This document shows, one piece after another, positions 15,827 through 23,790 of a DNA stretch of 64,000 nt (position 1 is the stretch's first letter; every line of letters begins with the position of its first letter). Below the pieces are notes generated by a model. That model was not told the origin of the DNA. It saw nothing but the letters and a program-made list of their open reading frames with translations, and ran no database searches. Source of the stretch: Oscillospiraceae bacterium (GTDB lineage Bacteria > Bacillota > Clostridia > Oscillospirales > Oscillospiraceae); the NCBI GenBank assembly GCA_020025295.1, contig JAHHSJ010000001.1:62001-126000 (forward strand), read 5' to 3'. A program made the translations under genes and the position numbers.

Positions 15827-16666
15827 ATGGCAGGAATTTTGTATCTGGTTCCCACGCCCATCGGCAATTTGGGCGATCTGAGCCAGCGAATCATTGATAC
15901 ATTAAATGAGGTGGACTTCATTGCTGCGGAGGATACCCGCATTTCTCTGAAGATTTTGAACCATCTGGGGCTGAAAAAGCCCATGGTGAGTTACTATCGC
16001 CACAACACCGAGAGCAGCGGCCCTCAGATTCTGGCCCGGCTGCTGGGCGGAGAAAGCTGTGCGCTGGTCACCGACGCCGGTACCCCTGCCATCAGCGACC
16101 CCGGTGAGGAGCTGGTGGCTCAGTGCGCCGAAGCCGGCGTGCAGGTCTGCGCCATTCCCGGCCCCTGTGCGCTGATTACCGCATTGGCGTCCTCCGGTCT
16201 GCCCACCGGGCGGTTCACCTTTGAGGGCTTTTTGGCGATGAATAAGAAGAATCGTGCCGCCCACCTGAAGGAACTGCAAGGGGAGCGGCGCACCATGATT
16301 TTCTATGAAGCCCCCCATAAGCTCTGTGCGACGCTGGAGGATATGCGAAAGGCCTTCGGCGGAGAGCGGCGGATTTCCCTCTGTCGGGAGCTGAGCAAGC
16401 TTCATGAGGAAATTTTCCGTACCACGCTGGACGGAGCGGTGGAACGCTATGCCCAGCAGCCCCCCAAGGGCGAGTTCGTTCTGGTGCTGGAGGGCGCTCC
16501 CGAAGAGGAGGAAGAGGAGCTCACACTGGAAGAAGGAATTTGCCGGGTGTTGGAGCTGAGAGAAAAGGGCCTTTCTATGAAGGACGCTGCCCGCCAAATT
16601 GCAGCAGAAACGGGAATGAGCAAGAATGAATTGTACGCCGGAGCCACACAAAAGGGGAAAGGCTGA
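15827..16666 (+). CDS. rsmI: 16S rRNA (cytidine1402-2'-O)-methyltransferase RsmI
   Basis: This 279-residue tetrapyrrole-methylase-fold enzyme 2'-O-methylates C1402 of 16S rRNA. Signatures are VPTPIGNLGDLSQR at the N-terminus, AAEDTRISLKIL, LVTDAGTPAISDPG, IPGPCALITALASSGLP and YEAPHKL. The C-terminal 60 residues are an acidic linker and a small helical domain typical of the family. It is co-transcribed with yabB, six bases away, and ends at a shared terminator with abrB. Confidence 0.96.
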   Translation: MAGILYLVPTPIGNLGDLSQRIIDTLNEVDFIAAEDTRISLKILNHLGLKKPMVSYYRHNTESSGPQILARLLGGESCALVTDAGTPAISDPGEELVAQCAEAGVQVCAIPGPCALITALASSGLPTGRFTFEGFLAMNKKNRAAHLKELQGERRTMIFYEAPHKLCATLEDMRKAFGGERRISLCRELSKLHEEIFRTTLDGAVERYAQQPPKGEFVLVLEGAPEEEEEELTLEEGICRVLELREKGLSMKDAARQIAAETGMSKNELYAGATQKGKG

Positions 16667-16740
16667 CGGCGAAAAGATTACATTTTGTATAATTAAAAGC
16701 GAAAATTGATTTATTTCAATCAAAATGTGAATAAAATAAC

Positions 16741-16779
16741 AAACTACGGGGAAGGATTTGGAATCCTTCCCCGTAGTTT
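16741..16779. terminator. Bidirectional terminator between rsmI and abrB
   Basis: A perfect 18-bp stem starting AAACTACGGGGAAGG with a TGG loop, between convergent genes. Confidence 0.88.
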
Positions 16780-16791
16780 CACTTTGCAAAC

Positions 16792-17046
16792 TTATTCTTC
16801 GGCGTCCTGAAGCTCCTTCAGGCATTTGGTGCAGATGTTTTTGCCCTTAAAGTCAATGACTTTTTTGGAGTCACCGCAGAAAATACAGGAAGCCTGATAC
16901 TTTTTCAGAATAATAGAGGAGCCTTCCACATAGATCTCCAAGGCGTCCTTTTCGGCAATGTCCAGCGTTCTGCGCAACTCAATGGGGAGCACGATACGGC
17001 CGAGTTCGTCCACCTTACGGACGATTCCGGTAGCTTTTACCTTCAT
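16792..17046 (-). CDS. abrB: AbrB-family transition-state regulator with C-terminal zinc-binding motif
   Basis: This 84-residue swapped-hairpin DNA-binding protein has an N-terminal half (TGIVRKVDELGRIVLPIELR, then RTLDIAEKDALEIYV) nearly identical to Bacillus AbrB, the transition-state repressor. The C-terminal half differs. In place of the AbrB multimerisation helices it has CIFCG and CTKC, a four-cysteine probable zinc site as in many clostridial homologues. The ATG at 17046 is preceded by AGGAGGG. Spo0A, which represses abrB in Bacillus, is encoded about 3.5 kb away; regulation here is inferred. The promoter upstream has consensus hexamers. Confidence 0.93.
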   Translation of the reverse strand: MKVKATGIVRKVDELGRIVLPIELRRTLDIAEKDALEIYVEGSSIILKKYQASCIFCGDSKKVIDFKGKNICTKCLKELQDAEE

Positions 17047-17102
17047 CTATCAACCCTCCTATGGGACGGACATCAAAAATGTCACCCACATTTTATGATT
17101 CT

Positions 17103-17130
17103 ATTATAACAAAATGTATATTTATGTCAA
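17103..17130 (-). promoter_or_regulatory. Promoter of abrB
   Basis: On the minus strand: TTGACA (plus 17125-17130), 16 bp, TATAAT (plus 17103-17108) with an upstream TG. Confidence 0.88.
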
Positions 17131-17230
17131 TTATTATCGAACAGAAAACAAGGAAAAACAAGAATTTACCTCGCACTTTTTTCGTATAATTTCCTACAAA
17201 TGAAAAATACAGGGTGAGGTGGCTGGATTT

Positions 17231-17800
17231 ATGTCGCTGTTTTTTCTTGTTGGAGTGGTTTCTGCGGTGCTGTTTGCGTGGACCGGGGGAACCGAGGCGG
17301 CGCTGACCGGGGCAGTGAGTCAAGGGGCCGGGTCGGCGGTAGAGCTGTGCATATCGATGGCCGGGATGCTCTGCCTTTGGTGCGGTGTGCTCAAGGTGAT
17401 GGAGGAGAGCGGCGTCACGATGGGACTTCGTCGGCTGCTGCGTCCGGTTCTGAAAAAGCTGTACCCCGACTTTGCCGATGACCCGGAGGTGATGGACGGC
17501 GTGAGCGCCAATCTGGCAGCCAATTTGATGGGTGTGGGCAATGCAGCCACGCCCTTTGGCATTTCCGCTGCCCGAGGCATGGCTCGGCGGTACGGCGGAA
17601 GAGCCGGAGACGGGCTTTGCACGCTGGTGGTGTGCAATACGGCGTCCATCCAGCTGCTGCCCACCACTGTGGCCGCCATTCGTGCCGGAGCCGGGTGTGC
17701 ATCTCCCTTGGATCTTCTCCCGGCAGTGTGGATCACCTCTGCCGGAGCGCTGGCGGTGGGTCTGCTTACGGCAAAACTGCTGCGCCGGGTGTGGCCATGA
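17231..17800 (+). CDS. spmA: Spore maturation protein A
   Basis: This 189-residue membrane protein of the nucleoside-recognition/SpmA family is needed for spore core dehydration and heat resistance. Conserved blocks are AGMLCLWCGVLKVMEESG, NLAANLMGVGNAATPFGI and LVVCNTASIQLLPTT. The start is set at ATG 17231, with GAGGTGG about 8 bases upstream; a GTG at 17219 is also in frame. The stop overlaps the spmB start by four bases (ATGA), giving a coupled pair. Confidence 0.93.
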   Translation: MSLFFLVGVVSAVLFAWTGGTEAALTGAVSQGAGSAVELCISMAGMLCLWCGVLKVMEESGVTMGLRRLLRPVLKKLYPDFADDPEVMDGVSANLAANLMGVGNAATPFGISAARGMARRYGGRAGDGLCTLVVCNTASIQLLPTTVAAIRAGAGCASPLDLLPAVWITSAGALAVGLLTAKLLRRVWP

Positions 17801-18303
17801 AACTGCTGATTCCCCTGCTGCTGGCAGGGACGGCCCTTTGGGGCACGCTCCGGGGCGTGGATGTCTGGAACGCCATGGCGGAGGGAGCCAAGGAAGGGCT
17901 TGCGGTGCTGCTCCGAATCTTCCCGTATTTGGTGGGACTGATGACCGTGATCGCCATGCTGAGGGCCTCCGGTGCTTTGGAGGGGATGGAGCGGCTGCTC
18001 GCCCCGGCGCTGGAGTGGATGGGACTTCCGGTGGAGACCCTGCCCCTGATGCTCACGCGTCCCTTCAGCGGCAGCGGTGCGCTGGGGGTTGGTGCAGAGC
18101 TGATTGAAACCTACGGTCCGGATTCCGCCATTGGACGGACGGCGGCGGTGATGCTGGGAAGTACGGAGACAACTTTTTATACGGTGGCGGTGTACTTTGG
18201 TGCGGTCGGTGTCAAGGACAGCCGCTATGCCATCCCGGCGGCGCTGGCGGCCGATTTCACCGGCTTTCTGCTGTCCAGCTGGACGGTGAAGCTGCTGTTT
18301 TAA
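17797..18303 (+). CDS. spmB: Spore maturation protein B
   Basis: This 168-residue membrane protein is the partner of SpmA. It has the paired gate motifs RIFPYLVGLMTVIAMLRASG and RPFSGSGALGVGAEL, then MLGSTETTFYTVAVYFG. The ATG at 17797 overlaps the spmA stop. Expression in the forespore or mother cell is expected from other spore formers. I did not find a clear sporulation-sigma promoter in the short, AT-rich region upstream of spmA. Confidence 0.93.
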   Translation: MKLLIPLLLAGTALWGTLRGVDVWNAMAEGAKEGLAVLLRIFPYLVGLMTVIAMLRASGALEGMERLLAPALEWMGLPVETLPLMLTRPFSGSGALGVGAELIETYGPDSAIGRTAAVMLGSTETTFYTVAVYFGAVGVKDSRYAIPAALAADFTGFLLSSWTVKLLF

Positions 18304-18308
18304 GAGGG

Positions 18309-18341
18309 AACGCCCCGGAGCCGACGGCTCCGGGGCGTTTT
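18309..18341 (+). terminator. Terminator of spmAB
   Basis: A perfect 14-bp stem (AACGCCCCGGAGCC and complement) with a GAC loop, then TTTT. Confidence 0.9.
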
Positions 18342-18376
18342 GATGTCCGGTGCACAGATATTTTTCATACACGAAG

Positions 18377-18415
18377 AAAAAGCAGGGGTGAGTGGCGGCA
18401 GAGTCCCTGCTTTTT
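18377..18415. terminator. Additional hairpin upstream of efp
   Basis: An 11-bp stem (AAAAAGCAGGG / CCCTGCTTTTT) around a 17-base loop. No gene lies between it and the spmAB terminator. Confidence 0.55.
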
Positions 18416-18478
18416 GTGCTGTGGCAGGGAATATCCGGGGAAAAAGGCGTAAATTTCGGGGTAAATTTGGATGCCCCC

Positions 18479-18507
18479 TTGCAAAAGAGCGACTTTTGGT
18501 ATAGAAT
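18479..18507 (+). promoter_or_regulatory. Promoter of efp
   Basis: TTGCAA (18479-18484), 17 bp, TAGAAT (18502-18507), about 90 bp before the start codon. Confidence 0.7.
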
Positions 18508-18596
18508 TATAGAAACTTGGCGTGGTATTTGCACGCCCCTTTTTTGCCGGTTCTGCCGGTAACCAATCTATATTTCATTCATGGAGGAATTTGATT

Positions 18597-19157
18597 ATGA
18601 TTACTGCCGGTGATTTTCGTAACGGCAAGACCTTCGAGTACGAAGGCAAACTGATGATGGTTGTGGAGTTCCAGCATGTTAAGCCCGGTAAGGGCGCTGC
18701 CTTCGTCCGTACTAAGATGAAGAACATCGTGACTGGCGCTGTGACCGAGACTTCTTTCAACCCCACCGCAAAGTTTGAGGAAGCCTTTATCGACCGCACT
18801 GAGACCACTTACAGCTACAACGATGGCGACCTGTACTACTTCATGGACAACGAGACCTTCGAGATGACTCCCGTGGCCGTGGGCGATCTGCCGGACAACT
18901 TCAAGTTCGTCAAGGAAAACGATCCCTGCAAGCTGCTGGCTTACAAGGGCAAGGTGTTCTCCGTTGAAATCCCCAACTTCGTCGAGCTGGAAGTGACCGA
19001 GACCGAGCCCGGTGTCCGTGGCGATACCGCTACCAATGTGACCAAGCCTGCTACGGTTGAGACCGGCGCTGAGATCAAGGTGCCCATCTTCATCAATGCC
19101 GGCGAGCGCATCCAGATTGACACCCGTACCGGCGAGTACATGGGCCGCGCTAAGTAA
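18597..19157 (+). CDS. efp: Translation elongation factor P
   Basis: This 186-residue factor relieves ribosome stalling at polyproline. It has the KOW-like domain I with the VKPGKGAAFVRTK loop, OB domain II and C-terminal OB domain III ending IDTRTGEYMGRAK. The loop lysine is residue 32, the position that carries 5-aminopentanol in Bacillus subtilis. A YmfI-like reductase is encoded at 9780-10514. The start at 18597 follows GGAGG; the frame extends upstream without a ribosome site. The next gene, 43 bp downstream, is a CD1247-type protein probably in the same transcript. Confidence 0.97.
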   Translation: MITAGDFRNGKTFEYEGKLMMVVEFQHVKPGKGAAFVRTKMKNIVTGAVTETSFNPTAKFEEAFIDRTETTYSYNDGDLYYFMDNETFEMTPVAVGDLPDNFKFVKENDPCKLLAYKGKVFSVEIPNFVELEVTETEPGVRGDTATNVTKPATVETGAEIKVPIFINAGERIQIDTRTGEYMGRAK

Positions 19158-19200
19158 GGATTATTGATCCCTTTGTTTTTCCGAAAGGAGGAGTTACGAA

Positions 19201-19662
19201 ATGACTCTGTCTGAGAAAGTTGCATATCTGAAGGGTGTTGCTGCCGGAAGCGGCTTTGCCCCCGAAAAGTCCCCCGAAGGCAAGCTGATCTCCATTATGA
19301 TGGACATTCTGGAGCACATGGCCCTTAATGCGGAGGACAATGATGATTCTATCCAGGCTCTGGCCGATCAGCTGGACGATGTGAGCGATAGCCTCGCTAT
19401 GGTCGAGGACTATGTTTACAGCGAAGATTTTGACTTCGACGAGGATGACGACGAGGACGAGGATGTGGATGACGCAGAGGAGGCTCTGGCCGCTCTGGAG
19501 GAGGATGGCTTCTTCGAGCTGGAGTGCCCCAACTGTGAGGACATTCTGATGGTGGATAAGAGCGTTTTGGACGCCGGCACCATCACCTGCCCCGGCTGTG
19601 GTCAGGAGTTTGAAATCGAAATCGGCGTGGAAGATGTCGAGGACGACGAGAACGAGGAGTAA
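19201..19662 (+). CDS. CD1247-type acidic protein with C-terminal zinc ribbon
   Basis: This 153-residue protein begins with the short conserved domain of the clostridial CD1247 family (VAYLKGVAAGSGFAPEKSPE). A very acidic central stretch (Asp/Glu-rich, about 76-100) follows, then a rubredoxin-like zinc ribbon with CPNC and CPGC. The ribosome site AAAGGAGG lies upstream. As in Clostridioides, it sits right after efp. Function is unknown; the zinc ribbon and acidic linker would suit a nucleic-acid- or protein-binding adaptor, but that is a guess. Confidence 0.85.
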   Translation: MTLSEKVAYLKGVAAGSGFAPEKSPEGKLISIMMDILEHMALNAEDNDDSIQALADQLDDVSDSLAMVEDYVYSEDFDFDEDDDEDEDVDDAEEALAALEEDGFFELECPNCEDILMVDKSVLDAGTITCPGCGQEFEIEIGVEDVEDDENEE

Positions 19663-19685
19663 TTCCTTCCCGATCTGAGCAACCT

Positions 19686-19718
19686 AGCCCCGAAGCACAT
19701 TTGTGCTTCGGGGCTTTC
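19686..19718 (+). terminator. Terminator of efp operon
   Basis: A 13-bp stem (AGCCCCGAAGCAC and complement) with an ATTT loop and a short T-run. Confidence 0.88.
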
Positions 19719-19731
19719 TGCTTGTCCGGCG

Positions 19732-19760
19732 TTGCAAAATCGCCGGAAGTCCAGTATAAT
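19732..19760 (+). promoter_or_regulatory. Promoter of tcdA
   Basis: TTGCAA (19732-19737), 17 bp, TATAAT (19755-19760), 24 bp before the start. Confidence 0.82.
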
Positions 19761-19784
19761 ACCCACCAGAAAGGGGGAGAAAGT

Positions 19785-20474
19785 ATGTCAGATCAGTTTT
19801 CCAGACTGCGGCTGCAAATCGGTGTAGAGCCGCTGGAGCGGCTGAGAAGCGCCCATGTGGCGGTGTTCGGTATCGGCGGCGTGGGCGGACATTGCGTGGA
19901 AGCGCTGGCCCGCAGCGGAATCGGGGCCATCGACCTGATTGATAACGATACCGTGAGCCTCACCAACCTGAATCGGCAGCTGATTGCCCTGCACAGCACC
20001 GTGGGCCGGGCCAAGGTGGATGTGATGGCTGAGCGCATTGCGGACATCAATCCGGAGTGCGTGGTGCGTACTTATCAGACATTCTACCTGCCAGAAACGG
20101 CAGATCAGTTCGCCTTGGAGGAGTATGACTATGTGATCGACTGCATCGACACGGTCACCGCCAAGCTGGACCTTGTGGAGCGGTGTCACCGGCTGGGGAC
20201 GCCCATCATTTGCTCGATGGGAACTGCCAATAAACTGGACCCCACCAAGTTTGTCGTCACAGACATCAGTAAGACCTCTATGTGCCCTCTGGCACGAGTT
20301 TTACGGAAAGAACTGCGCAGCCGTGGCATCCAGCACTTGAAGGTAGTTTACTCCACTGAGCAGGCATTAAAGCCGCATACGGAGCTGCCCTCCAGCAATT
20401 CCTTTGTGCCCGGAGCGGCGGGATTGATTCTGGCCGGGGAGGTCATTCGGAATCTGGCGGGAATCACCCTATAA
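19785..20474 (+). CDS. tcdA: tRNA threonylcarbamoyladenosine dehydratase
   Basis: This 229-residue E1-like (ThiF/MoeB fold) enzyme cyclises t6A37 of tRNA to ct6A. It has the Rossmann ATP loop VFGIGGVGGHCVEALARSG, DNDTVSLTNLNRQ with the adenylation arginine, and DCIDTVTAKLDL. SMGTANKLDPTKF and SMCPLARVLRKELRSRG are YrvM/TcdA-specific. The ATG at 19785 has AAGGGGGAG upstream and a near-consensus promoter; the longer frame from 19701 overlaps the previous terminator and is rejected. Confidence 0.93.
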   Translation: MSDQFSRLRLQIGVEPLERLRSAHVAVFGIGGVGGHCVEALARSGIGAIDLIDNDTVSLTNLNRQLIALHSTVGRAKVDVMAERIADINPECVVRTYQTFYLPETADQFALEEYDYVIDCIDTVTAKLDLVERCHRLGTPIICSMGTANKLDPTKFVVTDISKTSMCPLARVLRKELRSRGIQHLKVVYSTEQALKPHTELPSSNSFVPGAAGLILAGEVIRNLAGITL

Positions 20475-20484
20475 AAACGATAAA

Positions 20485-20525
20485 AAACAACGACCTGCGT
20501 GCGGATAAATCGCAGGTCGTTGTTT
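20485..20525. terminator. Bidirectional terminator between tcdA and spo0A
   Basis: A 15-bp stem (AAACAACGACCTGCG and complement) with an 11-base loop, located between convergent genes. Confidence 0.88.
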
Positions 20526-20538
20526 TCGTCTTGGAGGC

Positions 20539-21282
20539 TCATCGCACCTTCTGCTGAAGCTGAAGACGGTCGGCTATCATTGCAATAAATTCACTGTTGG
20601 TGGGCTTACCCTTGGCGGAGTTGACGGTGTAGCCAAAGTAACGCTGAAGCGTTTCCAAATCACCACGGTCCCATGCGACTTCGATGGCGTGACGGATGGC
20701 ACGCTCGACACGGCTTGCGGTGGTGCCAAAGCGCTTTGCTACTTCGGGATACAGCACCTTGGTGACGGCGTTGATGACATCGATGTCCTCCACAGCAATG
20801 AGGATGGCCTCACGGAGGTACTGGTAGCCCTTGATGTGAGCAGGAACACCGATTTCGTGGATGATGGAAGTAATGAGAGTTTCCAGATTTTGCTGGGGAG
20901 CACCAGAGGTAAAGATGTCAGAGGTCAGCAGGCGGATGCGCTCACAGACACTTTCCAGACGGCAAGGCTTGGTGAGGAAGAAATCCGCCCCCAGTGCAGC
21001 GGCCTGATTGACCACATTGCCACGGGTGAAACCGGAAAGGACGAGGATTGCTGGAACATGGGAGCATTCGATGGAAATCTGACTCAATAGCTGAAGTCCA
21101 TCCGTGTCGTTCAAAACCAGATCGGTTACTAGCACATCTGCAATGCCAGACTTAACAAGTTCCAGAGCTTCATCGCCACTGCTGACAGCGGCGACGACTT
21201 CCAGATCAGATTCCTTGTTAATCGCGTCAGTCAGCAGGCTGCGGAATTCTTCGTCCGCGTCTGCCAGTAAAATCGTCGTCAT
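20539..21282 (-). CDS. spo0A: Master sporulation response regulator Spo0A
   Basis: This 247-residue protein has a receiver domain with the acidic pocket Asp8/Asp10, phospho-acceptor Asp54 (VTDLVLNDTDG), the switch Ser in VLSGF and Lys in FLTKPC. The C-terminal Spo0A DNA-binding domain starts near IIHEIGVPAHIKGYQYLREA and contains the recognition region TTASRVERAIRHAIEVAW. The ATG at 21282 follows AAGGAG; the longer frame from 21315 has no ribosome site. It stands alone rather than beside spoIVB, the usual neighbour. A box matching the Spo0A consensus lies about 140 bp upstream, consistent with autoregulation. Confidence 0.97.
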   Translation of the reverse strand: MTTILLADADEEFRSLLTDAINKESDLEVVAAVSSGDEALELVKSGIADVLVTDLVLNDTDGLQLLSQISIECSHVPAILVLSGFTRGNVVNQAAALGADFFLTKPCRLESVCERIRLLTSDIFTSGAPQQNLETLITSIIHEIGVPAHIKGYQYLREAILIAVEDIDVINAVTKVLYPEVAKRFGTTASRVERAIRHAIEVAWDRGDLETLQRYFGYTVNSAKGKPTNSEFIAMIADRLQLQQKVR

Positions 21283-21390
21283 GTTTACTTGACTCCTTTT
21301 TGTGAATTTGAGCAAAAAAGTTTTAAATCTGATTTGTTCTTTGCTGTATCACTAATTTAACAGATAATACGGTATAAATCAATCTAATAA

Positions 21391-21428
21391 AGTCGAATTC
21401 TCAACCTTTTTGTTGACTACATTCGACA
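21391..21428 (-). promoter_or_regulatory. Candidate 0A boxes upstream of spo0A
   Basis: On the minus strand a perfect TGTCGAA (plus 21422-21428). On the plus strand a one-mismatch AGTCGAA (21391-21397). Both match the Spo0A box consensus TGTCGAA. A promoter in this AT-rich region could not be fixed. Confidence 0.5.
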
Positions 21429-21826
21429 AAATTCGATAAAAAACGCTCCAAACACAGCAAAATGCTATTTCCAAGTTTTCCGGGAAATAAAAGTTACCAA
21501 AGAAAATGAAAATCAGCAAAAGAACGATAGATTGAAATTAAAAGGTTCTAAAAATCAAACTTTTTGCTATCATAGAATAAGAGAAGAAAATAGCACAGAA
21601 AAACCGGAAAATGCCATCGAGCAGAAGGGGTGGTTCAGGGCAAGTTTGTTATACAATCGGGGGCAGATGCGCGCTTTACAAGGAGAATTGCAATTGGGAG
21701 TATCCGGGTACAGTTGGGAGCTATTCCGACAAAATTCCAGAAAATAGAAGTTGTAAAAAACAACAAAAGAGAGGTGCTGTCAGAGAGGCAGGAAGATAAA
21801 ATCTAAAGGGAGCGGCGGAAGAAAGT

Positions 21827-22026
21827 TTGCCCGCTTGCGGCTTTCCTGTGTGGCTGTGCAGATGGTCACCCTCGAATTATTGGCCCCTTAGCTGGCGGCT
21901 ATACGCCGCCATCCTTCTAGGAATACAAGCGGCTGGATTTTGCCTGAAAGTCCCTGTGTGAGGGCTGTGAGTCTGCTGAATCAGCCACAGGGGTTCGTGG
22001 AAAAAGGAGAAAACAGGTCCGGGCAA
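21827..22026. ncRNA. Structured non-coding RNA candidate between spo0A and the decarboxylase
   Basis: The 855-bp gap 21283-22137 contains no convincing gene. Its second half turns GC-rich and has long-range complementarity: TTGCCCG (21827-21833) with CGGGCAA (22020-22026), and TGTGGCTG (21849-21856) with CAGCCACA (21982-21989). Inside are a strong TGGCGGC/GCCGCCA hairpin (21893-21911) and a CCCT/AGGG hairpin. A long closed stem with branched interior suits a 6S-like or other independent RNA. Strand and class are not established; no clear promoter was found. Confidence 0.42.
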
Positions 22027-22037
22027 GATAAAAGAAA

Positions 22038-22070
22038 ATCACCCATACCGGCAGACGCGGCATGGGTGAT
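22038..22070 (-). terminator. Distal terminator-like hairpin
   Basis: A 9-bp stem (ATCACCCAT / ATGGGTGAT) with inner GC pairs, and a T-rich tract (TTTTCTTTT) after it on the minus strand. Confidence 0.55.
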
Positions 22071-22073
22071 GGA

Positions 22074-22110
22074 ATAAAAAAAGGATGCTGATGCAAACAT
22101 CAGCATCCTT
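22074..22110 (-). terminator. Terminator of the decarboxylase operon
   Basis: A perfect 13-bp stem (AAGGATGCTGATG / CATCAGCATCCTT) with a 4-base loop and a T7 run on the minus strand. Confidence 0.92.
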
Positions 22111-22137
22111 TCAAATTGGGTTTTGTGTAATACCGAA

Positions 22138-23400
22138 TTAGCCAAACAGAGCCATCAGAACACCAGCAGCGATGGCGCTGCCGATAACGCCGGCCACGTT
22201 GGGGCCCATAGCGTGCATCAGCAGGAAGTTGCTGGGGTTGGCCTTCTGACCTTCCACCTGAGAAACACGGGCAGCCATAGGCACGGCGGAAACGCCGGCG
22301 GAGCCGATCAGGGGGTTGATCTTTTCCTTCAGGAACAGGTTCATGAACTTGGCAAGCAGCACGCCGCCGGCGGTGCCGAAGCCGAAAGCAACCACACCCA
22401 TCAGCATGATGAGCAGAGTCTGAACGCTCAGGAAGGTCTTGGCGGTAGCGGTGCAGCCGACAGACAGACCCAGGAAGATGGTGACGATGTTCATCAGCTC
22501 GTTCTGGGCGGTCTTGCTCAGGCGATCCACCACGCCGGTCTCACGGAACAGGACGCCCAGCATCAGGCAGGCCACCAGGGGAGCTGCGGAGGGCACCAGC
22601 AGGGAGACGAAAATGGTGATTACGATGGGGAAGAGGATCTTCTCGGTACGGCTCACCTGACGCAGAGGCTTCATGACGATCTCACGCTCAGCCTTGGTGG
22701 TCAGTGCACGCATGATGGGGGGCTGGATCACGGGAACCAGAGCCATGTAGGAGTAAGCGGCAACGGCGATGGGGCCGAGCAGCTCGGGAGCCAGACGAGT
22801 GGTGACGAAGATGGCGGTAGGACCGTCAGCACCACCGATGATACCGATGGAACCGGCCTGAGCGTCGGTGAAGAAACCGGACAGGCGGCAGCCGGCGAAG
22901 GTCATGAAGATGCCCAGCTGAGCAGCAGCGCCCAGCAGCAGGCTCTTGGGGTTAGCGATCAGGGGACCGAAGTCGGTCATGCAGCCAACGCCCAGGAAGA
23001 TCAAGCAGGGATAGATGCCCAGCTTAACGCCCAGATACAGGTAGTCGATCAGGCCGGGAGCGATGGACTTGCCGACCAAAGCGCTGAAGCTGGCCTGCAG
23101 TTCGGGGGTGATGCCTTCCAGAGAGTTGACAAACTCCTGGGTGACCGGCGCACCGCCGAAGAGATCCCAGTGGACATGGCCGCCGGCGAACAGGATTTCG
23201 TTGAACATTCCTGCGCCGGGCAGGTTGGTGATCAACATACCGAAAGCAATGGGGAGCAGCAGCAGAGGCTCGAACTTCTTAACGATAGCCAGATACATCA
23301 GGACGCAGGAAATCGCCATCATGACGAGGCATTTCCAGTTGCCGTCCTGAGCAAACTGGGAGAAGCCGGTCTGCTGCAGGAAATTAGCAATAGCAGTCAT
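22138..23400 (-). CDS. gcdB: Na+-translocating decarboxylase, beta subunit
   Basis: This 420-residue polytopic membrane subunit decarboxylates carboxybiotin and pumps Na+ out. Hallmarks are GIIGGADGPTAIFVTTRLAP (about 187-206) and the C-terminal NPLIGSAGVSAVPMAARVSQ, followed by VEGQ. It is the last gene of a gamma-carrier-beta operon on the minus strand. The alpha (carboxyltransferase) subunit that defines the substrate is not in the window. Oxaloacetate, glutaconyl-CoA and methylmalonyl-CoA decarboxylases therefore cannot be told apart, and the symbol is only indicative. Confidence 0.92.
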   Translation of the reverse strand: MTAIANFLQQTGFSQFAQDGNWKCLVMMAISCVLMYLAIVKKFEPLLLLPIAFGMLITNLPGAGMFNEILFAGGHVHWDLFGGAPVTQEFVNSLEGITPELQASFSALVGKSIAPGLIDYLYLGVKLGIYPCLIFLGVGCMTDFGPLIANPKSLLLGAAAQLGIFMTFAGCRLSGFFTDAQAGSIGIIGGADGPTAIFVTTRLAPELLGPIAVAAYSYMALVPVIQPPIMRALTTKAEREIVMKPLRQVSRTEKILFPIVITIFVSLLVPSAAPLVACLMLGVLFRETGVVDRLSKTAQNELMNIVTIFLGLSVGCTATAKTFLSVQTLLIMLMGVVAFGFGTAGGVLLAKFMNLFLKEKINPLIGSAGVSAVPMAARVSQVEGQKANPSNFLLMHAMGPNVAGVIGSAIAAGVLMALFG

Positions 23401-23419
23401 GAAAATCCCTCCGATCCAA

Positions 23420-23770
23420 TTACTGGATCACGCACAGCAGGGTGCCGGGTTCCACAGAGGCGCCCTTGGCAGCGCCGACGGAAGCGACGGTGCCGTCGCA
23501 GGGAGCGAGAACTTCGTTCTCCATCTTCATAGCTTCCAGAACGAAGAGCAGGTCACCCTTCTTGACGGACTGGCCGTTGGAAACATTGACGCTCAGCACG
23601 GTGCCGGGCAGGGGGGAAGCAACCTGAGTGCCACCAGCGGGAGCGGCAGCGGCGGGAGCAGCAGGAGCAGGAGCTGCAGCAGGAGCAGGAGCAGCGGCGG
23701 GAGTCACATCAGTCTCCAGAGTGACTTCGTAAACGGAGCCGTTAACGGTAACTTTGTAATGCTTGGTCAT
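23420..23770 (-). CDS. gcdC: Biotin carboxyl-carrier subunit of the decarboxylase
   Basis: This 116-residue protein has a short N-terminal segment, an Ala/Pro-rich flexible linker (about 24-45) and a biotinyl domain with the biotinylation motif EAMKMEN (about 79-85). It carries CO2 as carboxybiotin from the alpha to the beta subunit. The ATG at 23770 has GAGAGAAC-like bases upstream. It lies between the gamma and beta genes, 19-20 bp from each, which fixes its role. Confidence 0.92.
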   Translation of the reverse strand: MTKHYKVTVNGSVYEVTLETDVTPAAAPAPAAAPAPAAPAAAAPAGGTQVASPLPGTVLSVNVSNGQSVKKGDLLFVLEAMKMENEVLAPCDGTVASVGAAKGASVEPGTLLCVIQ

Positions 23771-23790
23771 GTTTGTTCTCTCCAATCTCT

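Noticed and set aside
21532..21799. Two short frames in the spo0A upstream gap
   Set aside because: No ribosome sites, overlapping each other in different frames, no recognisable protein; the region looks non-coding.
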